The notes under the pieces: generated by a model
Seen by the model: only the letters and a program-made list of their open reading frames with translations
What the model was told of the DNA's origin: nothing
Database searches by the model: none
NCBI GenBank assembly: GCA_038501625.1
Contig: JAZAYU010000255.1
Coordinates: forward strand, 620,001-684,000
Length of the DNA stretch: 64,000 bases
Direction: 5' to 3'
From: Corbicula japonica
Lineage: Eukaryota > Mollusca > Bivalvia > Venerida > Cyrenidae
Position numbers and translations under genes: made by a program
Shown: in pieces, positions 33,996 through 44,390 of the stretch
Layout of the letters: each line of letters starts with the position of its first letter
Position numbering within the stretch: the first letter of the stretch is position 1

Positions 33996-34142
33996 CGAGA
34001 AGTATTGAGCAACCTCGAAGATACAATCTTCCTCGAGGAACTGTAAAGTCCTGTACCCAGGATAAGAATACACACAATACTCATCCGCGCTAAAATATTC
34101 TGACAGGTACTTAGCCTGACTGTGTCCTATAACAACAGGCAT
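33996..34142 (-). CDS. SGNH-hydrolase-like first exon
   Basis: The minus-strand ATG at 34142 opens 49 codons: MPVVIGHSQAKYLSEYF and VYSYPGYRTLQFLEED. It ends at a TCG followed by the strong donor GTGAGT, phase 0. The G-x-S-x-x-KYL pattern followed by a Y-PGYR segment matches block I of SGNH/GDSL-type hydrolase domains found in bivalve mobile elements, except that His replaces the usual Asp of GDS. It is 95 bp head-to-head from the plus-strand frame at 34238. Joining to the Ulp1 region is inferred from strand and order only. Confidence 0.5.
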
Positions 34143-34237
34143 GATTTCCGATTATTATCAAACACAACTTAACACAATATCACAATTATACACAGCTTAA
34201 AAAATAATTCCAATAAACATATAGTTAAATAATTTAA

Positions 34238-34399
34238 ATGTCAAACACAGCTGAGCGCGGTGTTGGGGCACAGTTACCTCGATCCGTCAGAGACGCCAGA
34301 CGACCACTTTACCCGAAAATGGAGCAGGCTATAAAGGAAAATAAGACTGTGAAATTCGTCGGGAAGAAACTGTTCATAAAACTGGGCTTATCAAATTAA
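34238..34399 (+). CDS. ORF1-like fragment of a non-LTR retroelement
   Basis: 54-codon frame from ATG to TAA. Its middle, RSVRDARRPLYPKMEQAIKE followed by KFVGKKLFI, resembles the C-terminal segment of ORF1 proteins of mollusc L1-like retroelements (the R-x-x-LYP ... KL-FID pattern). The frame ends where the reverse-transcriptase remnant begins in another frame (about 34380). This is probably an internally deleted element rather than a gene. Confidence 0.4.
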   Translation: MSNTAERGVGAQLPRSVRDARRPLYPKMEQAIKENKTVKFVGKKLFIKLGLSN

Positions 34400-34919
34400 G
34401 AAAATACTAGACGATCTCGGATTATCGTATATTTGGTATGATCAGTCAAATATTGAAATCCCCCTGGAAATTATTAAATTACGAATAAAAGACGTTTATC
34501 TTCAAAATTGGTACGCGGAAATTAACAACTCTAGAAAGCTTGTATCTTATGCATTATTTAAACACGATTTTGAACTTGAAAAATTCTTGCTTATTCATTT
34601 AGAAGGAAAATATAGAAATTCACTTTCAAAATTTAGAATATCTGCTCACAACCTTCGCATAGAAACTGGTAGATATGAAAATACGCCATTAGAAAATAGA
34701 TTATGTACATTTTGCAATATGCGACAGATTGAAAATGAATATCATTTTTTACTTGTTTGTCCTAATTATAGAGAGCTTAGAACTAAATATTTTAAACCAT
34801 ATTTTTGCCATTGGCCCAATATAAATAAATTTGAAATGCTTATGTCTTCGAAATCAAACAAAACTGTTATTAATGTTGCAAAATTCATATACTTTGCCAG
34901 TAAGAAAAGAAATACATAA
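34380..34919 (+). pseudogene. C-terminal part of a non-LTR reverse transcriptase ORF
   Basis: The open frame runs NWAYQIKKILDDLGLSYIW, LRIKDVYLQNW, HNLRIETGRY, then RLCTFCNMRQIENEYHFLLV and CPNYRELRTKY, ending at TAA 34919. The C-x2-C-x9-H-x4-C arrangement is the zinc-binding tail (zf-RVT-like) that follows the RT domain in L1-like elements; the RT core itself is absent. A 3' region ending GAATAAACTGATACTGC near 35130 may be the element's tail. The frame is open throughout, which suggests a fairly recent insertion, but without the catalytic core it cannot act alone. Confidence 0.65.
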
Positions 34920-35539
34920 AAATCATACTTGTTACACCTCGACATTGTTAAAATTATACATTCCACTGAAATTGCAATATTTTGAAGATTGTAATTTACT
35001 CTTCTGTTAACCATATGTGTGTATGTTGTTTGTTTTTTTTGTTGTTGTTTTTTTCATGTCTTTCCTGTTTATTGTATTATGGCTATAAACATTGTATTAT
35101 GTTTTATGCTAGAATAAACTGATACTGCATATACATCAGTTAGCCATACAGCTCAACATTTTTGATAATTAAGATTTGTTACACCCAATAGCGGGCATCA
35201 TTTAATGTCTTTTAATTTGGCCCACACTTATTCTTGCTTAACAATAAATGTTCAATGATTAAATGAAACTTTCTAAGTGAAGATATGTAATTGCACTTAC
35301 AAACTGTGGTCATTCTTGTAATTAATGTTTACTTCAAAGACTTGTCAATTGGACATTAACATTATATCTATTATCACTTTGATTAAAGTTTTCTTTATAT
35401 TCTTTTACTAGGGAGACACCGTCTTATGAAAACAGAACATAAACAATACAAATACTTAAAAAATAAAACCCATCATTAAGTAGCCTTCTACATAAAATCT
35501 AATCATTTATTTAATAAGTACAATACTTATTATCAACAA

Positions 35540-35760
35540 AAAGGGTGTGAACATAGAATGGTAGCGCGCATTGAAAAGGCGATAATTTAATCAAATGCGC
35601 TGTTATAACACTTAATTATATCAGGATTGAAATAAACACCAATTATAATAAACGTTTTTTGACTTGTTTGCTTTATGAAATTGAAACTGTTTTATTTTGC
35701 ACCTATTTGTTTGAGTATATAAATGTTAAAAATGAAATTTGAAGATATATTATAAAATTA
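35540..35760 (+). repeat. Right arm: inner conserved block
   Basis: Reverse complement of 32190-32300 plus a shared AAACTGTTTTATTTTGC segment. Confidence 0.7.
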
Positions 35761-36720
35761 AGAAATTAAGGGGTAGCCCGTGTTTTACGTTTCCGACTAA
35801 ATTTTTATCTAACGACGGCCCGTCTTTGAGACATAATTTTTTTTTTACTTCTCATCGAAATATTTTCAAAAGAAAACGCTTCTAATATAACCATGAGTTT
35901 TCCCTTTCAGATGAAAACATAATTTTTAAGATATATTATGAAATACATTGGTAGGGTCGTGTTTTCCGTTTTTGACGAAATTTGAATCTAAAGACGGCCC
36001 ATCTTTGAGACAAAAAATTATTAACTTCTTATTGAAATATTTTCAAAAGAAAATGATCCTAGTATAGCTAGGAGGGTCCTCTTTCATATGCAAGAAGAAT
36101 TTTGAAGATATCTTACGAAATAAAAAAGTTAAGGGGTAGGGCCGTGTTTTCCGTTTTTGACGAAATTTGAATCTAAAGACGGCCCATCTTTGAGACAAAA
36201 ATTTTTTAACTTCTAATTGAAATATTTTCAAAAGAAAATGTTTCTAATCTAGCCAAGAGAGTCCCCTTTCATATGCAAGAAGAATTTTGAAGATATCTTA
36301 CGAAATAAAAAAGTTAAGGGGTAGGGCCGTGTTTTCCGTTTTTGACGAAATTTGAATCTAAAGACGGCCCATCTTTGAGACAAAAATTTTTTAACTTCTA
36401 ATTGAAATATTTTCAAAAGAAAATGTTTCTAATCTAGCCAAGAGAGTCCCCTTTCATATGCAAGAAGAATTTTGAAGATATCTTACGAAATATAAAAGTT
36501 AAGGGGTAGGGCCGTGTTTTCCGTTTTTGACGAAATTTGAATCTAAAGACGGCCCATCTTTGAGACAAAAATTTTTTAAATTCTAATTGAAATATTTTCA
36601 AAAGAAAATGTTCCTAATATAGCCAGGAGGGTCCCCTTTTACATGCAAAAAGAATTTTGAAGATATCTTAAGAAATAAAAAAGTTAAGGGGTAGGGCCGT
36701 GTTTTCCTTTTTGGGCCGTA
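35760..36720 (+). repeat. Right arm: ~185-bp tandem repeats x5
   Basis: GGGTAGGGCCGTGTTTTCCG recurs near 35951, 36136, 36322, 36508 and 36692, and GACGGCCCATCTTTGAGAC near 35814, 35993, 36178, 36365 and 36550, steps of 179-187 bp. The middle copies are nearly identical. Short minus-strand frames over this array are repeat artefacts. Confidence 0.92.
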
Positions 36721-37339
36721 CTTTATTTTACGGCCGGGCCGTGTTTTAAACTCGTCCTTATTAATGGTCCATTCGACCAAAGTTCTCGATATTCGTCTTA
36801 TTGTGGTCCCTTCGCCGCTCGGTCATTGCCGTCTGTTTACAAAATTTGGCAGATACGCAAAAAAAACGTCACTTGATATCATATGGATTATTAAGACTGT
36901 TGCGAGTTTTTTGGTAACAACGATCTTTAAGATACGACATGTTTCCTGAAACAATTGTCTTAAATAATGTCATAGCGAGCAAAGTAAGACAATTTTTCTT
37001 ATTCACAGATCTTCATGAAACGGCACCCAGATGTTTCTAACCTTAAGACTCGAATGTCTAAGTCTCTGTGTTTTGTCTAAACAATTGTCTTTTGTGTTTT
37101 TGCGCCTTAACTACTTACATTTTAAATGCATATGAAACCACTTGTAGTTTATCAATGATATTACAAATTGATATATAACTGTTCTCATTAAATTAAATGA
37201 ATTTTCCATAACAAAATACAGGGCTTGACGTTTAAATTGCAGTAATTTTATCTATTGAAGTCTATTTCATGGTGTGAGAAAAATATGGTATTTCCTTTTA
37301 GTAAAGGTGTTTCAATATAGGGAACAGGACATATGCGCA
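36721..37339. other. Non-coding flank of the long-inverted-repeat element
   Basis: No coding frame. ACGGCCGGGCCGTG near 36732 is a short palindrome at the outer edge of the right arm. Confidence 0.35.
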
Positions 37340-37455
37340 TACTAGTAAGCATTTCCATTACTGCCCATGAACAGGCTCAATCAAACCGAGCCTGCAGTAC
37401 TTTCATATTTGTCGTGTTCGGTGGCTTTCAAAGTTCCCTTTTCATCTATTTCAAT
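37340..37455 (+). repeat. GAGCCTGC-hairpin dispersed repeat, partial copy
   Basis: Matches the 3' half of 37885-38110, from AAGCATTTCCATTACTGCCC to CTTTTCATCTATTTC. Confidence 0.8.
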
Positions 37456-37540
37456 ATCACAGTAGCGTTGTTTGTGCCGTGTGGCGGCTGTAAAAAGTCT
37501 CCCCGTACATTCAATCAGTGCTGTTATCAGTTACGTCCTT
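37455..37540 (+). repeat. Dispersed repeat shared with 27918-28000
   Basis: Contains GTGTGGCGGCTGTAAAAAGT and CTCCCCGTACATTCA, the reverse complement of the block between the two tRNA-like units. Confidence 0.65.
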
Positions 37541-37884
37541 TGAAGGTCGTTGAGCACGATACTTATGTACTATGTTTATAGTACTTCTAAAATTCCTTTG
37601 TTTTAATATTTCGGCCAGTTTATAAATAGGTGGTTTCAATATCCCAGCCAATATTGATTTGGATATTGTCCAATCACCCCCAAGGATATACTTCCTGCTT
37701 TTTAAATTTTGCCTTTGGCGTAGTCTGTGATATGCAGGATTTGTATTCTAAGATCCCCTGTCAAAATTCTATTCTGTTTAGTTCCGCCCATTGTTTTCTC
37801 GTTTAGGGCAAACCCTTTATTTTATCTGGGGATCATACGCCGCTGAACATGGAATGGTATTAATCTGAAAATACCTCATTGAAG

Positions 37885-38110
37885 GTTCCATGTTCACCGC
37901 CATATGCATACCATCGTTTGGGATGGATCGAAATTGTACTATTTAATGGTGTAATTACTGAGTTGCGCTCAACCCGGGGCTAGGCGGCGTGGGCAGTAAT
38001 AAGCATTTCCATTACTGCCCATGAACAGGCTCAATCAAACCGAGCCTGCAGTACTTTCATATTTGTCGTGTTCGGTGGCTTTCAAAGTTCCCTTTTCATC
38101 TATTTCTATC
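37885..38110 (+). repeat. GAGCCTGC-hairpin dispersed repeat, long copy
   Basis: Aligns over its full length with 23215-23420. Includes GGCTCAATCAAACCGAGCC, which can form a short stem-loop. Confidence 0.8.
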
Positions 38111-38560
38111 AAAACTAAATTCCTTTGCATATCACATAACAGTCTTCCCGGGTTTTAAAGACCACCCAGGGAAAGAATAAGAAGTGGGTTTTTAACGCAC
38201 GTAGTCATTGTTTACTTGTGAATTTGTAAGTTATATAAGTCATTGGGAAGAATAAAATATGGTCGTTATCCAAAGTGGTATGTTTACCATGGTCTTTAAA
38301 TATACAACAAAATTTCTTTGTATGAAAAACAGTTGAAAACTAAAAATTAAAATCAACGCTGAAGCTGCTTTGACAATTAGTTTTGAGCATGCGCGTCTGA
38401 AACCATTCTTACTGACCACTTTTAAACGTTATCTAATGTAAAGTCCAAATCTTCTCGTTTGATTACTCGGGTACACACAATCCTTCATATTAATGATCAG
38501 TTATTTCTTTTAACAAGGAACTTCTTAACTAAATAAATTTCCGGATATATTTTTAGAAAC

Positions 38561-38572
38561 ATGGGTGACAAG
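38561..38572 (+). CDS. Possible first coding exon of SLC6 transporter
   Basis: A TTTTTAG acceptor-like sequence, then AAACATGGGTGACAAG and a donor GTAAAG. The four codons (MGDK) end in phase 0 and so join in frame to the SLC6 exon at 41997. A very short first coding exon is plausible for this family, but there is no independent support. Confidence 0.35.
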
Positions 38573-38850
38573 GTAAAGATTTAGTTTGTTTCCCCTGATA
38601 TTTTTTTCTCTTAATTAGTCAACGTCAATTGTTGAATTCTTAAATACACACACACCAATGATTTTATTTAGGGTCGCTTGACAGTTTATGAGACTTGTTT
38701 GTGTTATAATAATAGAAGATATCTTACAATTCAATAATCCAGTTATTCGGAAGTATCAATTTCAGCAACAAATTCTACACATGTTTCTCGTGCTTCCAAA
38801 AAGAATATCTATTTCAAATAAGTCACCAAACGAAACATAAAACAATTGCG

Positions 38851-38935
38851 GCTGCCGCTTTGGAACTGTCAGTGGAAAAACAATTTGCAACTGGGGGTTA
38901 AAACCAGGTGTTCACCTAACCCGCTTGATGATGCA
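38851..38935 (-). repeat. ~530-bp interspersed repeat, middle fragment
   Basis: Minus-strand copy of the GACCGTTCCAAGGCGG and TTTAAACCCCCAGTGG region. A 3' fragment at 39213-39290 may belong to the same split copy. Confidence 0.55.
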
Positions 38936-39212
38936 TTGACTAACTTGAAACGTTGGTCCCTTTCACTCATGTGAGACATGGACTTGAACGCTATATCACT
39001 TGCCATCGCACTGCCAGATCTTGTTAGCGCTGCATTAAATAACCCCAAATCAAATCTGATTTACGTTTTCTTTTTTAGGCAGTACAAAAAGGTTACGGCA
39101 ATTTGCAGAAGTCGCTAGGAGCGAAATTTGTCCGCTTGGTGTAAATTGTGTTTCACGCCATTTGTTGTGATTGTTTGCCCGCAATTTGTTTACTTTTACA
39201 TTGAACAGTGTT

Positions 39213-39290
39213 TAAAAAAGTAAAATATGCACATCAGGAATCGCCACACTCACAAAACAGCCTCCCCACTCAGCGAAAAAGAAGAGAAAA
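39213..39290 (-). repeat. ~530-bp interspersed repeat, 3' fragment
   Basis: Carries ATGCACATCAGGAATCGCC and AGCCTCCCCACTCAGCG on the plus text, the complement of the family 3' end. Confidence 0.6.
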
Positions 39291-39775
39291 GAGGTGTGTG
39301 AAAAATGACTCATTTTTACAAACCGCATAGACTTTTTGCTCCTGGAATAAAATGTTCGTTTCATTACAAACTTCCGATCTTAGAAAGGATGTTCGCTGCT
39401 ATTACAGACAGTTTAATTCTTGGGCAGACTGTTCGCTCCTTGGACAGACTATTTGCTCATTAGACAGAAAAGAAAATTATATAAAATGAACTGTAGCTTA
39501 AACTTCAGCCTTTTATGTTACTTTTGTCTGGGGTTTTATCGGTGTGTTTATGTTCGTTCGATCTGTTTATGTTACATGTATGTATATGTTTTTTTAAATT
39601 TGTCTTAATTAAACATTATGACTTCAAAATTTATTAAATAATTCCCGTTTCTCATTTGTGATTATGTTTGTTCGGCGTGTAAATGTTACTTCTGTGTTGA
39701 TGTTCATTCTTTGAATTATTTTGTAAGATCTTTATAAGTTCTTTGTGATTATGTCACATCTGTTTGTTTATGATT

Positions 39776-39972
39776 ATTCGGTTGTTTATGTTACTACTGT
39801 ATGTCTGTTTGTTCTCTATGATTTATTCGGTTGTTTATGTTACTACAGTATGTCTGTTTGTTCTTTATGATTTATTCGGTTGTTTATGTTACAACTGTAT
39901 GTCTGTTTGTTCATTATGATTTATTCGGTTGTTTATGTTGCTACTGTATGTCTGTTTGTTCTTTATGTTTAT
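39776..39972. repeat. 49-bp tandem repeat x4
   Basis: ATTTATTCGGTTGTTTATGT followed by a TATGTCTGTTTGTTC segment recurs every 49 bp (39821, 39870, and on either side). It lies in a longer T/G-rich region extending to 40036. Confidence 0.85.
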
Positions 39973-40036
39973 TCAAAGTGTTTTTGTAACTTCTATGTGT
40001 ATGTAACTTCTGTGTGTGAATGTTTCTTCTATATTT

Positions 40037-40285
40037 GAGGCACGCCACGGGAAAAGGTACCTTCGGTCATATTTTGTGTCAGTTTAGTTGTTACTATATT
40101 TAGAAAGAAAGTTCGAATATCTATAGTTTTTATAACAAACAAGTGGTTTTCTTACACATTTTGACAATAAAATGATATATTTAACGCAAAATGCATAATA
40201 ATCAATGTCGTCTTCTCAACTTTATGACGTCATTTCAAGGATTGACGTCAACTGTCCGAAGGTACCTTTTCCCGTGACGCGCCCC
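40037..40285. mobile_element. 249-bp MITE, copy 1
   Basis: Ends with ~30-bp imperfect inverted repeats built on CACGGGAAAAGGTACCTTCG. It interrupts the T/G-rich minisatellite. A second copy in the opposite orientation is at 41717-41964. No coding capacity; target duplication unclear. Confidence 0.82.
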
Positions 40286-40760
40286 AATTTTGTGTTTGTT
40301 CTGTGTGTTGATGTTACAGCTGTGTTTTTGTAACTGTTCGTCTGTGTGTTTATGTTTGTTCAGTGCGGTTATTTTTGTTCTGTGTGTTTCTGTTTGTTCT
40401 GTGTGTTTATTTCTGTTCTGTATGTTTTTGTTTGTTCTGTACGTTTCTGTTTGTTCGGTGTTTTTATGTTTGTCGATATGTTAATGTATCTACTGTGTGT
40501 TTATAATTTTTCAAAGTGCAATTATGTTTTTTTTCAGGTTTTTTTAGGTATTGTTACTTCTCTGTGATTATGTGTTTTCGGAGTTTTTTCTTTGTTTTTC
40601 GGTGCGTTTAATGTTTATTTTAAATATAACATTTCGTTCGAGTTATTATGTTTGTTATGTGTGTTTATATAACCTATGTGTGCTTATCTAACGTCAATGC
40701 ATGTATGTTTCTTCTGTGTGTTTATTCGTGCCCTGTGTGTTTTAAGTTTAATCGGTGCGC
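40286..40760. repeat. T/G-rich minisatellite (continuation)
   Basis: Imperfect repeats of TTTGTTCTGTGTGTTTATG and variants. Open frames here encode only repetitive Cys/Phe/Leu/Val peptides and are not genes. Confidence 0.75.
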
Positions 40761-41164
40761 AGTAAATGCAGTACACGTAAAACTTTCGGTTAATATTACA
40801 AGATTTCTCTAAAAGTGTAAATGTTCAGCTCTGTGAGGCATTGAGAAACCTCCCGAGTACTTGGAGACGATCGGACCACATTCCGCGGTCTCAACACATT
40901 TACCGACCATGATCAGCCAATATAGGTCATCTGGGGTCTACATACAGCAGCCAAACTATTTAGGCCGACCCGTTATCAACTATTATCATGTAACAAAACC
41001 ATTTGAGACATGTAAACATCCATATTATCATAGTTCAATCACCATCTTGGTTAGTTAAACAAAGACAGTGTGCTTAAATACTTTATCGGTTAAAATGTCA
41101 GGTATGTTCATTAAACTATGTGGGACAAAACTAAGTTACTAAATCAAGCCCACTTCTTAAATAA

Positions 41165-41415
41165 TTTTGACCCTTTTCGACATGTTTCTTTTGTTCCTGT
41201 CATATTGTTCTTGCTGGTTTGTCTCTAAGGGGTCTTTTCTCAGTAATGTAATGGAGTATCCATCTCTTGTGTGTGTCAATGTCAAGTTGATGAATGGATT
41301 CAAGCCAATTCACCAAGATAATCATTGTATTGCCCATACCGTATTTTCCTCTGTACTTTTGTGTTATGCATGAAGTATGTGTCTTCTTATTGATGTGCAT
41401 ATTTCACGTTTTTTA
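41165..41415 (+). repeat. ~530-bp interspersed repeat, diverged copy
   Basis: Weak similarity over TTCCTGTCATATTGTTCTTG, CACCAAGATAATC and a TGTGCATATTTCAC end. Confidence 0.4.
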
Positions 41416-41716
41416 GACAATGGGTTATGGCTTATATATATTTCACGGGTTACCAGTGAAGATTTAAATCAGGCCGAAAATCATGCAATCTATTCAAGAA
41501 ATATGCTGTTATTTCTGAACATGAAGCTATTAGATTCGACGAAGTTCGTGTTTTTTAACGATTCGATCTGATATTTTTTGCAAAGCAAATGCCCAGCGAA
41601 GTTTGTGACTAGATATCCTTTGATCAAACCTCAAAACAAATCCACATCGTGAAGTGATTATGATATCTTCGAACACTTTTATTACTTTTTAGAGATAACA
41701 ATACATATTATTATAT

Positions 41717-41964
41717 GGGGCGCGTCACGGAAAAGGTACCTTCGGACAGTTGACGTTAATTCTTAAAATGACGTCATTAAGTTGAGAATACGGCATTAAT
41801 TATTATGCACTTCACGGTAAAAATAGCATTATATTGTCGAAATGTGTAAAATAATTCACTGTTTAGTTAAAAAAACCCAGATAATTTTAATTCCTTTCCA
41901 AATATAGTAAGAACTAAAACTATCAAAAATATGAGCGAAGGTACCTTTTCCCGTGGCGTGCCCC
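41717..41964. mobile_element. 248-bp MITE, copy 2
   Basis: Same ~30-bp ends as 40037-40285, GGGGCGCGTCACGG-type on the left and CCGTGGCGTGCCCC on the right, overall inverted relative to copy 1. Its right end is 32 bp upstream of the SLC6 exon. Confidence 0.82.
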
Positions 41965-41996
41965 AAATTCATTCACATTGTCTGCCTTTTGTTTAG

Positions 41997-42123
41997 GAAA
42001 CACCTGCAAGCAACAGAGGATCATGGGGGAACCAGCTGGAATTTATACTGACTATGGTTGGGTTCGCGGTCGGCCTAGGAAATGTCTGGAGGTTCCCTTA
42101 TCTGTGTTACAGGAACGGCGGAG
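41997..42123 (+). CDS. SLC6 sodium/chloride-coupled neurotransmitter transporter exon
   Basis: The exon is bounded by TTTGTTTAG and GTAAGA and encodes [37 protein letters not shown] and one extra base. This is the start of transmembrane helix 1 of the SLC6 family, with the [11 protein letters not shown] signature that binds Na+ and substrate. These membrane symporters take up glycine, GABA, taurine or amines. The short tail before TM1 suits a glycine- or amino-acid-type member, but one exon cannot decide the substrate. It ends in phase 1. No later exon (TM2 onward) was found in the window, so introns are very long, the gene runs past the right edge, or this is a remnant. Confidence 0.8.
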
Positions 42124-43523
42124 GTAAGAACTAAATAAATGTATCGGAATGTCGTCTTCTTTACGATGGTTTTTTTCTGCAATGATAGATATAAATTATG
42201 CACGATTCTGAATGAGAAAATCTTTTCAAAATAAGTCTGAACAGACTTAACCTGAAACTTTAAACAGTTATTTAAAATAATTTACAAGTCATAATCTTCA
42301 AGTGTGCGTTACACGTGTATTTTAGATAACTTAAATGAATTTGTCTTTTATACAATGAAATATTGATAATATAATATTAGATATTTACTCTATGCTACTT
42401 AAATGAATTTGTTGTTAATTTACTTTCGAAAATCCTCTTCAACGAAAATAAATCAAGGTTCTAAACAACGTTTCAATTTAAATAGAATTCCAGATTTGGC
42501 TGCATATAGACTACCTAGAGCTTTTGAGAGCGTATGATCGCTCCGACGAATATTACGAATGTGTTTTGATTATAAAGCAAAAATAAAGAGCACACGCATT
42601 ACTTTGTGCATTACTGTTTTGAAATTATTCGTACTTTTGTTTCCATAGCGTAATCGGGTCAGTATATTTGCGGGCTTATTTTAGTTTAAAAATCGTCTAC
42701 AGTTACATATGATGTGCGCGCTTATTTTAGTTTCAAAAGCATCACCAGTTACGTTTGATGTACGCGCTTATTTAAGGTGGCTCAACAGGTTCATGTGAAA
42801 ACGTACAAAATATGAAAATTTTCTCAGAATCAAATGATATTTAACAAAGATGTATATTACAACTTTGCGCGTTGGCTGGCATCAAAATTAATCGAATGAC
42901 GTCGCGCGCGTCCTTGGAAACAGCGCCACCTAGTGGAAAGTGATTTTTGCCAGGCGAAGTTTCGTTTTTGCCGAATAATTCTCGGAAAAAATGACCGATT
43001 TTAAATTTGAAAACATATTTGGTAAGAAAATGAAATGCCTATAACAAAACACGAAATTTGTGTGCTGAACATTGAAGTGTTAACATTTATTCTGGGCTTC
43101 ATTGCACGAGATGCAAAAATTTAATACGTTTTTTTTTTAAAGAAAATGCTGCCTTTTATATGAAACTGGCTTAAAAAGGGCTGGTAACATGTTGTTTTTA
43201 TTTTTTAAAAACATCTCCAACCTATCCTCGACGCATCTATACAATAGAAAGAGGGGGTCATCTCGCAAATTTATCCGCAAATTAAATTTGAATATCATTG
43301 GTGTCACTATAAAATGGCGCCGTCATTGATTCTTATTCATATAGCACAACGTAATGTTCAACAATAGAACAAATCCATACTCTGCATATATGCGCAATTA
43401 CGGAGGCTTGGATCTGTAAAGTCATTTAAGCTGGCCAAGCAATCTATACATGGTTGGAACCGGAATATAAACCTTGGAAAACACGTTTGTTAACATTAGG
43501 ATATGTCTCTATTTTATTTTCGG
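42124..43523. other. Intronic/non-coding stretch
   Basis: No later transporter exon recognised. A ~58-bp direct duplication with GCGCGCTTATTTTAGTTT lies near 42665-42775. Confidence 0.4.
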
Positions 43524-44056
43524 TGGCAGGGGTGTAAGAGTTTATGAAAGTTTATGGGGAAATCTTTTCTTAAAGGAACCTAAAAGCTCGATTTGATTCT
43601 TTTATCCCTGTCATCGTGTTCTTGCTGATTTTACTCCAGGTGCTCTGGTCTCGGAAAGATCATTGAGTACCCGCCCTTTGGCTTTGCAATGCTATTAAAT
43701 TCTTATGTTTATATGTTTGTATGTTTTTGCATGCAACATTGTTGAGCCGATGGGTGGGTTAAAGTTATTTCACCAAGACAATTTGTACTTGTTTTGTGAT
43801 ACGAGAACCTGTTGGGGCAAGTGTGAGGTTGGTGCACCCTAGAACCTGATTTAAACCCCCAGTGGCAATTTGTTTTGCCACTGACCGTTCCAAGGCGGTA
43901 TCCCCAAAGGTTCTCTTGTTTATTAATTGTTTGTGGCGTCCTATTTGAATTGACATACATATATAAAACATGCGCTCTCTCTATCTTCCTCTCTTCTTTT
44001 TCGCTGCGTGGGGAGGCTGTGTTTTTTTGAGTGTGGCGATTCCTGATATGAATATG
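43524..44056 (+). repeat. ~530-bp interspersed repeat, full-length copy
   Basis: Begins GGTGGCAGGGGTGTAAGAG and ends GTGGCGATTCCTGATATG. Together with 16011-16530 it defines the unit. A T-run adjoins the 3' end. Confidence 0.75.
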
Positions 44057-44309
44057 TTGTTTTTTTTTAAGACAAAAGATACCAGAAACCGAGTCCAACC
44101 TCGCATTAAAACAATCCTTTTATCGTTTTAACCTGGATTGCGGTGGTGCGATCTCTTCAAGCATGCAGATTAATTTGTAGATCTCGATCTTGCGATTAAA
44201 ATGGTATATAAAACATGACTACAGGTCAACAAATGGCGGAGATACAGGACGACGTAATCGGAATAGTGACGGGGCCTTTGTATAAGATGGGTTACGGGGC
44301 CTTTATTAA

Positions 44310-44390
44310 GTACCGGGTACTAGTGCAGATCCTGATCAGATGGCATGAATGTGCCGGCAGATCTGGATCTTCACAACGTTTTACATAGTA
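44310..44390. repeat. Half unit of paired-palindrome repeat
   Basis: AGTGCAGATCCTGATCAGAT followed by GGCATGAATGTGCC and CAGATCTGGATCTTCAC. Confidence 0.6.

Larger units (their letters stand above)
31510..36720. mobile_element. Candidate long-inverted-repeat (foldback-like) element
   Basis: Two inverted arms face each other. The left arm is 31510-32300 and the right arm 35540-36720. Each carries a tandem array of a ~185-bp unit (about three copies left, five right, in opposite orientations). Inside the array each arm has a shared block with GCATTTGATTAAAT, CGCCTTTTCAATGCGCGCTA and GTTCACACC. The 3.2-kb centre holds SGNH-like and Ulp1-like coding remnants on the minus strand and retroelement remnants on the plus strand. 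The outer ends of the arms diverge, and I could not define a target duplication. Long internally repetitive inverted ends resemble foldback/Galileo-type elements, but no transposase was seen. Confidence 0.6.

Noticed and set aside
36043..36780. Short minus-strand frames in the right inverted arm
   Set aside because: Nearly identical peptides arising from successive copies of the ~185-bp tandem repeat.
40290..40567. Cys/Phe/Val-rich plus-strand frames
   Set aside because: Translation of a T/G-rich minisatellite.
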